Shown in pieces: positions 1 through 8,464 of a DNA stretch of 64,000 bases. Positions within the stretch are counted from its first letter, which is position 1, and each line of letters starts with the position of its first letter. The position numbers were made by a program, and so were the translations under genes. Source of the DNA: Streptomyces sp. NRRL F-5123 (GTDB lineage: Bacteria; Actinomycetota; Actinomycetes; Streptomycetales; Streptomycetaceae); the NCBI RefSeq assembly GCF_000721495.1, contig NZ_JOHY01000015.1, forward strand, positions 57,289 through 121,288, given 5' to 3'. The notes beneath the pieces are model-generated. The model had not been told where the DNA came from, searched no databases, and saw only the letters and a list, made by a program, of their open reading frames with translations.

Positions 1-1
1 C

Positions 2-268
2 CTGTTCTTCGCCCTGTCCTGGGGCGTGGTCGTGTGGGTCATGCTGGGCGAGATGTTCCCGAACCGGATCCGTGCGGCCGCTCTCGGCGTGGGCGCCTCC
101 GCGCAGTGGATCGCCAACTGGGCCATCACCGCGAGCTTTCCGTCGCTGTCCGACTGGAACCTCTCGGCGACCTACGTGATCTACACGGTCTTCGCGGCGC
201 TCTCCATCCCGTTCGTCCTGAAGTTCGTCGAGGAGACGAAGGGAAAGTCCCTGGAGGAGATGGGCTGA
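2..268 (+). CDS. MFS sugar porter, C-terminal fragment (cut by window edge)
   Basis: An open frame enters from the left edge in frame 2 and ends with a TGA at 266-268, giving 88 C-terminal residues of a membrane sugar transporter. Visible are the last transmembrane helices and the sugar-porter signatures: a GEMFPNRIRA-type loop and a cytoplasmic tail ending ETKGKSLEEMG (compare the ETKG...LEE motif of the family). Such proteins are proton-coupled hexose or pentose importers. The substrate cannot be read from this fragment, although pentose and xylan genes elsewhere in the window make a pentose plausible. A 13-bp perfect hairpin follows the stop. Confidence 0.85.
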   Translation: MFFALSWGVVVWVMLGEMFPNRIRAAALGVGASAQWIANWAITASFPSLSDWNLSATYVIYTVFAALSIPFVLKFVEETKGKSLEEMG

Positions 269-325
269 CCGCCCCCACCGGACTCGAGGAGCAGGCCACA
301 TACCCCGCTGCCGCTCCTCGAGCGT

Positions 326-363
326 GCTGCCTCCGTCCAGTGCGCGCACCGGACGGAGGCAGC
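326..363 (+). terminator. Hairpin downstream of the MFS gene
   Basis: Perfect 13-bp inverted repeat (GCTGCCTCCGTCC, 12-nt loop, then its complement) about 60 nt after the MFS stop. It lies between two convergent genes, consistent with a factor-independent terminator without a U-tract, as is common in Streptomyces. Confidence 0.6.
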
Positions 364-472
364 CGCGTCCCGCCTTCCTGCCGTCGGCGAGCCCGATCCC
401 GTCGACCGCCGGTCGGGGCAGTGGTCGAGGAGGCTGCGCCGGAGCCGGCGCTGGTTGTTGCTGTGGGGCCTG

Positions 473-1606
473 TCAGCCAGGAGGTGCGGGCGCATCGTCA
501 CCGCTGTCCGGCCGGCTCCCGCAGCGCCCGCACGGGGCCTGACCGGTGCAAGCGGGGGGTCTGGCGCCTTCCGGGTCCAACCACCCCGAGCCGGCGACGT
601 ACCAACCCAGCTGGAAGCGGCTCGAGACGCCGACCTGCTCCATGATCCGGTGCAGTCGTCTCTGGACGGTTCGGTGGCTGAGGCGAAGCTGGCGGGCGAT
701 GGCGGAGTCGGTAAGACCGACGTGCAGGAGGGCGATGATCTTCCGATCGATCGCGTTGAGATCGCCCAACTCGAGAGCGTCATCGGCCGCGACCTGGCCC
801 AGACCGGCCGGGTGGAGCCGCCAGCCATTGGCGAAGCACTGCTCGAACAGGGAGATCAGGGCGGTGAGCAGGCCGCTGCGGTGGACCACCAGGGCGACGG
901 GCTCGCCCGCGTCGTCGAGATCCGGGTCGACGGGGATCAGCCCGATGTCGTCGTCGACGATGAGGAGTTTGGTGGGAACCGTGTCGGCGACGGAGATGTC
1001 CTGCCCTTCGGCGACCACCTCCGCCAGGGAGCGTGCGAACGCCGCGTCCTCGAGCCAGGCGCGTTGCACCACGGTCCGCAGCCTGACGCCCCGGCGCATC
1101 ATGTCACGCTCGGCCTCATCCAGGTTGTCCTGGTAGTTGATCACGGCCACCGGCATGGCCGGCATCATCGTTCGCACGCTGCTTCGGGCTTCGCGCTGCA
1201 TCGTCACGAGCCAGCGCCGTATCGCGACGGCTCCGGACAGCACCTCGACCGGAGCGTCGGAGCGTGCCAGGCGATGGCGGTCGGCGAGGTCGGCCACAAG
1301 AAGCTCGACGCCGTGGAGAGCGGAGCGCTGCGACTCCAGCAGTGGCCCGAGCGCCAGGGTTGGCGGAGTGGCGCGATACCGCGTCCCCTCCGAGTGGTGC
1401 TGCGCGCTGGCCAGTCCTCGGTCGACCAGCGCCGCCAGTGTGCCGGCGACGTCCCGGCCCTCGCCTGCCAGTGGCGGCAGCGCGGCCGGATCGCTGTCGG
1501 GGCGGTCAACGAGGAGGAGGTAGAGCGCGGCCTGATCGGCATCCAGGCCGAGCCGGGACAGCAGCGAGGACTCCACCGGATCCGGTTGCCGGACACCCTC
1601 AGCCAC
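473..1606 (-). CDS. TrmB/LuxR-type helix-turn-helix transcriptional regulator
   Basis: A protein of about 377 aa. The N-terminal third resembles a TrmB-like winged helix (LGLDADQAALYLLLVDRP...), followed by a central ligand or phospholipase-D-like sensor region. The C-terminus carries a clear LuxR-type HTH: LNAIDRKIIALLHVGLTDS and the recognition part AIARQLRLSHRTVQRRLHRI. I chose the GTG at 1606 because GAGGGAG lies 8 nt upstream. A GTG at 1615 is the alternative, and the open frame extends further without good start signals. It is divergent from the secreted S53 peptidase at 1851 with about 245 nt between them, so that peptidase is the natural candidate target. The family call is firm; the target is inferred. 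Confidence 0.8.
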   Translation of the reverse strand: MAEGVRQPDPVESSLLSRLGLDADQAALYLLLVDRPDSDPAALPPLAGEGRDVAGTLAALVDRGLASAQHHSEGTRYRATPPTLALGPLLESQRSALHGVELLVADLADRHRLARSDAPVEVLSGAVAIRRWLVTMQREARSSVRTMMPAMPVAVINYQDNLDEAERDMMRRGVRLRTVVQRAWLEDAAFARSLAEVVAEGQDISVADTVPTKLLIVDDDIGLIPVDPDLDDAGEPVALVVHRSGLLTALISLFEQCFANGWRLHPAGLGQVAADDALELGDLNAIDRKIIALLHVGLTDSAIARQLRLSHRTVQRRLHRIMEQVGVSSRFQLGWYVAGSGWLDPEGARPPACTGQAPCGRCGSRPDSGDDAPAPPG

Positions 1607-1850
1607 CGGATCCACTCCCTCTCTCTGCCTGCTCGCAGGCTCATCGTATGCGGCCGGCAGGAGTGCCCGACGCTCGCCAGGGGCCGGTCCACGGCCCGTC
1701 GCATTTACGTCAGGTCGTAAATGCGCTCCGGGATCTTCTTGTTGAGCGAGGCCCCATCGGTGAGAACTGGGGGGCGGCGAACGACGTGTTCGCCGTCGAT
1801 CCGGGCGGCAGGCGCGCGGTCGGCCGTCATCACGCTCTCCAGGAGTCACC

Positions 1851-4800
1851 TTGCAAACCCCGCGTCTGTTGCGACGACCAGCCAGAAGAAGAACCTCGGC
1901 TCCCCGGGCCCTTGTCGCCTGCGCCGTGATCGCGGTCCTGGGCGGTGCGGCCCTTCCCCGCGCCGCGGCTGCCACGCCGTCGGATACGACCACGGAGAAT
2001 GTCAAGCCCGCCGTCGAGCAGGTCTGCGACCAGCCCCAGCCCGGCCAATTCGGGTGCTTCGCGTTGCGTCGCGCCGACCCCGTCGCGACCAGGTCGCTCG
2101 AGCCCGACGCAACCGCACCGTCCGGTTGGGGCGCGCAGGACCTGCAAGGCGCGTACGGTCTGCCGAGCGACGGTGGGGCGGGCAGGACCATCGCGATCGT
2201 GGACGCCTACGACGACCCGACCGCCGAGTTCGACCTGGCCCGCTACCGGGCCCAATTCGGCCTGCCGGCCTGCTCCACCGCCAACGGATGCTTTCGCATG
2301 GTCGACCAGCGGGGCGGCAGCGAATGGCCCGCCACCGACGAGGGCTGGTCCGGCGAGATCTCCCTCGACCTCGACATGGTCTCCGCGGCCGCGCCCGCGG
2401 CCCACATCCTGCTGGTCGAGGCGGACAGCCCCGACTTCGAGGACATGGCCGCCGCGGTCGACGAGGCCGTCGCGCTGGGCGCCCAGTACGTCTCCAACTC
2501 CTACGGCAGCGGCTACAGCAGCACCCCCGGCAGCGGCGAGGACCCCGCCGAGACCACCGAGATGGACGCCCACTACAACCACCCGGGCGTCGCGATGATC
2601 GCCTCCTCGGGCGACAGCGCCTACGGCGTCAGCTACCCGGCCGCGTCACAGTACGTCACCGCCGTCGGCGGCACCTCGCTGAAGAAGGACGCCTCGACCG
2701 GGCGGGGCTGGTCGGAGTCGGTGTGGCACAGCAGCTCCGGGGGCCCGGGATCCGGGTGCTCGGCCTACGAGCCCAAGCCCGCCTTCCAGGGCGACACCGG
2801 CTGCGACCAGCGCACGGTCGCGGATGTCTCCGCGGTCGCCGACCCGGCGACGGGTGTCGCCGTCTTCCAGAGCTTCGGCGGCAACGGCTGGGAGGTCTAC
2901 GGCGGCACCAGCGCCTCCTCCCCGATCATCGCGGGCGTCTACGCGGACGCCGGCGCCCCCGCCGCGGGCACGTACCCCAACTCGTACCCGTACCTGAACC
3001 CGTCGTCCCTCAACGACGTGACCAGCGGTTCGAACGGCACCTGCACGCCGAGCTACCTGTGCACGGCCGGGCCGGGCTACGACGGGCCCACGGGGCTGGG
3101 TACCCCCAACGGTCTGGCCGCTTTCCGCACCGGACCGCACGGCCAGATCACGGGCACGGTCACCGATGCGGCCGGCGCCGCGGTCGCCGGGGCCGGCATC
3201 GCGGCGGGCGACTACCGGGCCACCACCCGGGCCGACGGCCATTACTCCCTGACGCTGGCTCCGGGCACGTACGACCTGACCGTCTCCGCCTTCGGCTACG
3301 CCGACAGGACGGCGACCGGAGTCGTGGTCGGCGAGGACGGGTCGGTCACCGAGAACTTCGCGCTCGACGCGGTGGCCCGGCAGACCGTCGCGGGCAAGGT
3401 GACCGACGGGTCGGGCCACGGCTGGCCGCTGTACGCCAGGATCACGGTCGACGGCACGCCCGCCCAGCCGGTCTTCACCGACCCCTTCACCGGCAGTTAC
3501 GCGGTCGACCTTCCCCAGGGGAAGAGCTACACGCTGAAGATCGACGCTCAGTACCCCGGCTACCGTGAGGTGACCGAGCACGTCACGGTCGCCGGCACGG
3601 CCCAGACGGTGAACGCCGCAGTTCCGGTGGACATCGACTCGGGCACCGCGAAGGGCTACGACTTCCGGCACACCGGTCCCACCGAGCCGTTCGACTCCAC
3701 CACCTCGGCGCCGGACGGCTGGAGCGTGGTCAACGCCGACGGCACCGCGGGCAGCTGGGACTTCTCCGACCCCCACCGCCGGGGCAACCACACGGGCGGC
3801 ACCGGGGCGTTCGCCATCGTCGACAGCGACTTCTACGGCTACAACAAGCACCAGGACAGCTCGCTGGTCACCCCGGTGTACGACTTCAGCGGCGACCTCG
3901 CACCGGAGATCGCCTTCGACACCGACTACAAGGCCCACGCCGACCAGACCGCGAGCGTGGACATCACCACCGACGGCGGTGCCACCTGGAAGAAGGTGTG
4001 GGCGCCCACCGCCCCCCTGACCGGACCGGCTCACGTGCAGATTCCGCTCACGGACTACGCCGGCGACCCGGCCGTGCAGCTGCGCTTCCACTTCACCGGC
4101 ACCTGGGGCTGGTGGTGGCAGGTCGACGACGTCCACGTCGGCGACCGGCTGCCGGTCCCGGCGACCGGTGGCCTGGTGGCCGGCACCGTCACCGACGGCA
4201 ACACCGGCAACGGCGTCGTCGGAGCGACGGTCACGAACACCGACGCCACCGGGCAGTCCGCGGTGACCGCGGCCACGCCGGACGACCCGGGGCTCGGCGA
4301 CGGCTTCTACTGGATGTTCTCCGACACCGTCGGCAAGCACGCTTTCACGGCTGAGAAGGGCAGGTACACCACCCGTAGCAAGACCGTGCAGGTAGCGGCC
4401 GACAGCGCCACGGAGGTCGGTTACGCCCTCGACGCGGGCCGGCTGAGCTTCACGCCGGGCGGCGTCGACCAGACCCTGGCCTGGGGCGCCGCCGGCACCA
4501 CGAAGGTGAAGGTCGAGAACACCGGGAAGGCGCCTGCGACGCTCGACCTCGGCGAGGCGAGCGGCGGCTTCACGATGCAGACGGCCAAGGGTGCGCCGCT
4601 CCAGCTGGTGAAGGGGCACTACTCGGCGCTGCGCCCCGACCACCTCGCCACCCGCGCGACGGTCGCGCCGGGGGCCGCCGGCGACGCCTGGCAGACGGTC
4701 GCGGACCTGCCGGTGCCCCTGATGGACAACGCGGTGGCAGCCGGCGGAGGCGTGATCTACTCGGCCTTCGGCTGGACCGGCAGCACGGAGAGCACCACCC

Positions 4801-6020
4801 TGTACGCCTACGACACGGTGACGGGATCGTGGTCCGCGCGCGCCCCGTCGGCCGATGGCCGCGAGGCACCGGCCGCCGGCTTCATCGACGGCAAGTTGTA
4901 CGCCGTCGGCGGCTGGGGCTCCTCCGGCCAGCCGGACACCAAGCTGGAGATCTACGATCCCGTCTCGGACAGGTGGACCACCGGCGCCTCCGCGCCGGTC
5001 GCGTACGCCGGCTCGGGCAGCGCGGTCCTGGACGGCAAGCTCTACGTGGTCGGCGGATGCACCATGTCCGCCTGCGGCACCGAGGACGCCTACGTCTACG
5101 ACCCGTCCGACAACTCGTGGTCGGCGATCGCCTCGTACCCCGAGGCCGTCGCATGGAGCGCCTGCGGCGGGATCGGCGGAACGCTCTACTGCGCCGGTGG
5201 CGAGACCAGCTCCGGCACTACGACGCACGGCTACGCCTACAACCCCGACTCCAACAGGTGGTCGCCGATCGCCGACCTGCCGATCGACGTCTGGGGTTCG
5301 GCCTACACCACGGCCAACGGCATGCTGCTCACCAGCGGCGGTGTCGTCGACGGCAGCACTGCCATCACCAACCAGGGCTTCGCCTTCGACCCGTCCACCG
5401 GAGTGTGGACCGCGCTGCCCAACGCCGACACCCCGCTCTACCGCGGCGGGGGAGCGCCGGGCTTCTACACCGTCGGCGGCAACACGGGCGCCGGTCCTGT
5501 GCCGGTGGCGACCGTCCGACTGCTTCCCGGCTACGACCAGGCGTCCGCGGACGTGACCTGGCTGTCCCTCGGGAGCCGGCACGCAGTTCTCGCTCCGGGC
5601 GAAAGCACCACCGTAACGGTCGCCCTGGACGCCTCGGCCGCAGGGATCACGCAGCCCGGCGCCTACACGGCGAAGCTGAACGTGACCACCGACACCCCTT
5701 ACCAGATCCCGGCGATCCCGGTGACCATGACGGTCAACCCCCCGAAGACCTGGGGCAAGTACACCGGTACCGTCCTGGGCACCGACGGCAAGGGCGGAAC
5801 CGCGCCCCTTGCGGGTGCCACGGTCGAAATCGACAGCTGGGCGTCGAGCTACACGCTCAAAACGCGCAAGGACGGCACGTACGGCTTGTGGCTCGACACC
5901 CGCAACAACCCGCTCACCGTGATCGTGGCCAGGGACGGCTACAAGCCGACCACCACCACAGTCAAGATCAAGAAGGGGACGACGACCACCGGCGACTTCA
6001 CGCTCACCGCGACATCCTGA
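1851..6020 (+). CDS. Secreted S53 (sedolisin-type) peptidase with CarboxypepD_reg-like and kelch-like repeats
   Basis: A 1389-aa exported protein. The start is TTG at 1851 with AGGAG 5 nt upstream. The N-terminus has several arginines, then a hydrophobic stretch (LVACAVIAVLGGAAL) ending AAA, a signal peptide. Residues about 85-380 form an S53 serine-carboxyl peptidase domain: the E169/D173 pair in WSGEISLDLD, a candidate oxyanion Asp in ASSGD255, and the nucleophile Ser354 in GGTSASSP. Unlike classical sedolisins there is no long propeptide; about 60 residues precede the domain. After it come two CarboxypepD_reg-like beta domains (about 425-570), a MAM/Ig-like region rich in W and Y (about 620-760), a third such domain, then five or six kelch-type repeats (about 935-1225, with VGG and GG turns), an alpha-galactosidase-NEW3-like segment, and a last CarboxypepD_reg-like domain. 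It probably acts outside the cell as an acid-type endopeptidase bound to a polymer or surface. Confidence 0.85.
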   Translation: MQTPRLLRRPARRRTSAPRALVACAVIAVLGGAALPRAAAATPSDTTTENVKPAVEQVCDQPQPGQFGCFALRRADPVATRSLEPDATAPSGWGAQDLQGAYGLPSDGGAGRTIAIVDAYDDPTAEFDLARYRAQFGLPACSTANGCFRMVDQRGGSEWPATDEGWSGEISLDLDMVSAAAPAAHILLVEADSPDFEDMAAAVDEAVALGAQYVSNSYGSGYSSTPGSGEDPAETTEMDAHYNHPGVAMIASSGDSAYGVSYPAASQYVTAVGGTSLKKDASTGRGWSESVWHSSSGGPGSGCSAYEPKPAFQGDTGCDQRTVADVSAVADPATGVAVFQSFGGNGWEVYGGTSASSPIIAGVYADAGAPAAGTYPNSYPYLNPSSLNDVTSGSNGTCTPSYLCTAGPGYDGPTGLGTPNGLAAFRTGPHGQITGTVTDAAGAAVAGAGIAAGDYRATTRADGHYSLTLAPGTYDLTVSAFGYADRTATGVVVGEDGSVTENFALDAVARQTVAGKVTDGSGHGWPLYARITVDGTPAQPVFTDPFTGSYAVDLPQGKSYTLKIDAQYPGYREVTEHVTVAGTAQTVNAAVPVDIDSGTAKGYDFRHTGPTEPFDSTTSAPDGWSVVNADGTAGSWDFSDPHRRGNHTGGTGAFAIVDSDFYGYNKHQDSSLVTPVYDFSGDLAPEIAFDTDYKAHADQTASVDITTDGGATWKKVWAPTAPLTGPAHVQIPLTDYAGDPAVQLRFHFTGTWGWWWQVDDVHVGDRLPVPATGGLVAGTVTDGNTGNGVVGATVTNTDATGQSAVTAATPDDPGLGDGFYWMFSDTVGKHAFTAEKGRYTTRSKTVQVAADSATEVGYALDAGRLSFTPGGVDQTLAWGAAGTTKVKVENTGKAPATLDLGEASGGFTMQTAKGAPLQLVKGHYSALRPDHLATRATVAPGAAGDAWQTVADLPVPLMDNAVAAGGGVIYSAFGWTGSTESTTLYAYDTVTGSWSARAPSADGREAPAAGFIDGKLYAVGGWGSSGQPDTKLEIYDPVSDRWTTGASAPVAYAGSGSAVLDGKLYVVGGCTMSACGTEDAYVYDPSDNSWSAIASYPEAVAWSACGGIGGTLYCAGGETSSGTTTHGYAYNPDSNRWSPIADLPIDVWGSAYTTANGMLLTSGGVVDGSTAITNQGFAFDPSTGVWTALPNADTPLYRGGGAPGFYTVGGNTGAGPVPVATVRLLPGYDQASADVTWLSLGSRHAVLAPGESTTVTVALDASAAGITQPGAYTAKLNVTTDTPYQIPAIPVTMTVNPPKTWGKYTGTVLGTDGKGGTAPLAGATVEIDSWASSYTLKTRKDGTYGLWLDTRNNPLTVIVARDGYKPTTTTVKIKKGTTTTGDFTLTATS

Positions 6021-6049
6021 CGCGCCACTGAGCGAACCACGATCTCCCA

Positions 6050-6079
6050 GTGCGGGCCGGCCCTCGGGCCGGCCCGCAC
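6050..6079 (+). terminator. Strong hairpin after the S53 peptidase gene
   Basis: A 14-bp perfect inverted repeat (GTGCGGGCCGGCCC, 2-nt loop, complement) 30 nt past the TGA at 6018-6020. It lies between convergent genes and could serve both. Confidence 0.7.
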
Positions 6080-6172
6080 GCGATCGCCCCCGCTCCACCA
6101 CGCAAGCGATCCGCCGTCCACCCGTCGCTCAGCTCCGGGTGCGGACGTGGAAATGGGTGACACCTTGTGGGG

Positions 6173-7450
6173 TCATGGGCGCCCAGGGGCCGCGGGGACG
6201 AGGTGGTGGGCGACGCTGCGCAACTTTTCGCAGGTTTCCTCGTGTTCGCGCTCGGGATGGGAGTTCCGTACGAGGCCGGCGCCGGCTTGGAGCCAGCATC
6301 GGCCGTCCTGCTGGAAGACGCTGCGCAGGACGAGCGCCGCGTCGAGGGCGCCGTGCGCGTCGCACGTCAGCACGGCGCCCGCGTACAGGCCGCGGGGTTC
6401 GCCTTCGAGGCTTCGGATGAGGGGGTAGGCGGGGGCTTTGGGGATGCCGGTGGCGGTGACCGCGGGGAAGAGCGCGGTGAACGCTTGCCAGGGGCTGCGG
6501 TCCGGCCGCAGCCGTCCGCTGACCGTGGAGGCCAGATGCTGGACGGTGCCCCGTTCCAGGACAGTCATGTAGTCGCTGACCACGGCGTCGTCGCAGACGG
6601 CGGCGAGGTCCTGAAGAGCCAGTCTGACGGAGATGGCATGTTCGTGAACCTCCTTGGGGTCGCTGAGCAGGTCGGCACGCAACCGGGCGTCTTCGGTCGC
6701 CGTTCCGGTGCGGGCGCGGGTTCCAGCCAGCGGTCGGCTGGTGACCTGTCCGTCGGCGGTGACTTCCGCGACGGTCTCAGGGCTGAATCCGGCGGCCTGA
6801 ATCCCGCCGAGATCGAGCAGAAAGGAGCGCGCCGGGGTGTTGGCCCGGCGCCCGGCGACAAAGGTGGCGATCAGATCCACCGGCACCGGTATCGGTACCC
6901 GCCGGGACAGAATCACCTTCTCCAATGTGCCGCCGCCGACTTCCAACACGGCCGCGGCAACTGCGGCCCGGTAGTTGCCGGTGTCCTCCAGCGGGAACGT
7001 GATCCGGCCCGCGGGCGGCGTTGCGGTGCCGGCCGCGCGGACGAGCCGCTTCAACTGCTCCAGCCGCCGCACCGACGTGGAACGCACAAGCACGCTCCCG
7101 CCGTCCGTGCGGATCTCGTCCGAAGGCACGATCAGATGCAGCAGGGGATCCTTGTCACCGATGTCGACGCCGGCAAGCGCGGCCCCGAGCTCGAATGCGG
7201 CCCAGCCGTACGCCCGCCAGTCGCAGACCGGGACCTGCGCAAGGGCCTCCTCGACCTGGCCGAGGTTCCGTGCCGCCGCGCCGTCCAGTTGTACGGAGGT
7301 CAGGGCGCCGCCGGCCAGGGACCACTCGGTGCCGTTCTCGTACACCACGTAAGGGTGGAACAGGCCGCTGCGGGCGAGACGGGCCATCAGCAGCAAAGGC
7401 TCCTCGTGCGTTGTCAAGCGTGCTTCCAGGTAGCGGCCGGGTCGGCTCAT
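6173..7450 (-). CDS. Salicylate synthase-type chorismate-utilizing enzyme
   Basis: A 425-aa cytoplasmic enzyme of the anthranilate synthase I / isochorismate synthase / salicylate synthase fold. Family motifs in order: K178 in TLEKVILSRRV (the position of the general base in MbtI and Irp9), E225 in GFSPETVAEV, T244 in RPLAGTRARTG, LLSDPKEVHEH with E270 as a likely Mg ligand, H305 in GTVQHLASTVSG, TATGIPKAPA, RGLYAGAV, and the C-terminal GAGLVRNSHPEREHEET. The layout and length match the single-chain salicylate synthases, which convert chorismate to salicylate and pyruvate. Isochorismate synthase activity alone cannot be excluded. The ATG at 7450 overlaps the methyltransferase stop (ATGA), so translation is coupled. 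No siderophore NRPS or salicyl-AMP ligase is nearby. Confidence 0.8.
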   Translation of the reverse strand: MSRPGRYLEARLTTHEEPLLLMARLARSGLFHPYVVYENGTEWSLAGGALTSVQLDGAAARNLGQVEEALAQVPVCDWRAYGWAAFELGAALAGVDIGDKDPLLHLIVPSDEIRTDGGSVLVRSTSVRRLEQLKRLVRAAGTATPPAGRITFPLEDTGNYRAAVAAAVLEVGGGTLEKVILSRRVPIPVPVDLIATFVAGRRANTPARSFLLDLGGIQAAGFSPETVAEVTADGQVTSRPLAGTRARTGTATEDARLRADLLSDPKEVHEHAISVRLALQDLAAVCDDAVVSDYMTVLERGTVQHLASTVSGRLRPDRSPWQAFTALFPAVTATGIPKAPAYPLIRSLEGEPRGLYAGAVLTCDAHGALDAALVLRSVFQQDGRCWLQAGAGLVRNSHPEREHEETCEKLRSVAHHLVPAAPGRP

Positions 7451-8259
7451 CGGGTCGTCTCCGTCGTCTCGGCGGGACGCCGGCCTCGCACACTGATCAG
7501 TGGATAGGAGTTGACGACGAAGGCGGGGTCCGTCAACGCGTCACGGAAGAGGGCCAGTTCCTTATCGGTGACACCCGCTGCGGTCAGCGCGCCGACGACC
7601 TGGTCGGTGTTGTGGCGGTGCAGTGCCATGCCCGTGCCGCCGCCCACCCAGGCCTCGGCACGCGTGGTCGCGGCGAGGTCTGTCAGCCCCGCCCGTCGCA
7701 TTGCACCGAACACATGGCGCCCCCAGAGGGGATCGGCGCCCGCCTGCTCCAGCAACCCCATCAGGGTCGCGTGTACGCGTTCGAAGAGTGCCGCCGTCTC
7801 CTGGTCGGGCGCGGCCAGCACGGGCGTCCAACCACAGTCGAACTCCTCCAACACCAGCCACCCGCCCGGCCGCAGTGCCGACACCAGCCGCCGCAGCACA
7901 GCCAGCCGCTGGGGGAGATGGAACAGCACCAGCCGCGCGTGTACGAGGTCGAAGCCGCTGCCGGGCAGCGGATCACGGACGATGTCGTGCCGCTGCAGGT
8001 GTACATGAGCCGGGCGGGAACGCGACGCCGCCCAGCGCGGCTCCAGATCGGTGATCACGACCTCACCGTCCGGGCCGACCCGCGCGCCGAGCCAGTCGCC
8101 GAGCGAGCCGCTGCCGCCGCCGACTTCCAGGCATCTCCAGCCAGAGGTGACGCCGGTGAGCGCCAGCTGACGGGTGGACACGGGGTCGTAGTGCTCCTCC
8201 AGGACGGAGAAGCGGCCAGCCGTCTCGGCGGCGTTGTTGTCGAAGAGGTAGTGGGACAC
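7447..8259 (-). CDS. SAM-dependent class I methyltransferase
   Basis: A 270-aa protein with the Rossmann SAM-binding motif I CLEVGGGSGSLGDWL (about residues 43-57), an acidic end of strand 2 (VVITDLEP), and the post-motif segment LRPGGWLVLEEFD. The start is GTG at 8259 with GAGAGG just upstream. It overlaps the salicylate-synthase gene by 4 nt, a sign of one transcript and a shared pathway. Its acceptor is not identifiable from sequence. O-methylation of salicylate or of a product derived from it is a reasonable guess only. Confidence 0.8.
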   Translation of the reverse strand: MSHYLFDNNAAETAGRFSVLEEHYDPVSTRQLALTGVTSGWRCLEVGGGSGSLGDWLGARVGPDGEVVITDLEPRWAASRSRPAHVHLQRHDIVRDPLPGSGFDLVHARLVLFHLPQRLAVLRRLVSALRPGGWLVLEEFDCGWTPVLAAPDQETAALFERVHATLMGLLEQAGADPLWGRHVFGAMRRAGLTDLAATTRAEAWVGGGTGMALHRHNTDQVVGALTAAGVTDKELALFRDALTDPAFVVNSYPLISVRGRRPAETTETTR

Positions 8260-8464
8260 GTTTGCCTCTCACTGGGTACGGGTGGACAGGAGGTGGAGGG
8301 AGCCCGGACACGGAGCGCCGTGGTGGCACGGGCCGGTTCGTGCCGGCTCGGGGGCGTGGGCACGTGATCTGCCCGGCGGCCGGGACGGCGACGCCGTGCA
8401 GCACACCGCGGCATCGGGCCGCCTCCGCCGGCTCGTGGGCGGGTCGGTGGTCTTCCTGCGGCTG

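Noticed and set aside
1721..3568. A 615-residue plus-strand frame before and within the peptidase gene
   Set aside because: Arginine- and proline-rich, no motifs, overlaps the peptidase in a different frame.
2646..6101. A 1151-residue minus-strand frame opposite the S53 peptidase
   Set aside because: Arginine- and valine-rich shadow with no domains; the plus strand is clearly coding.
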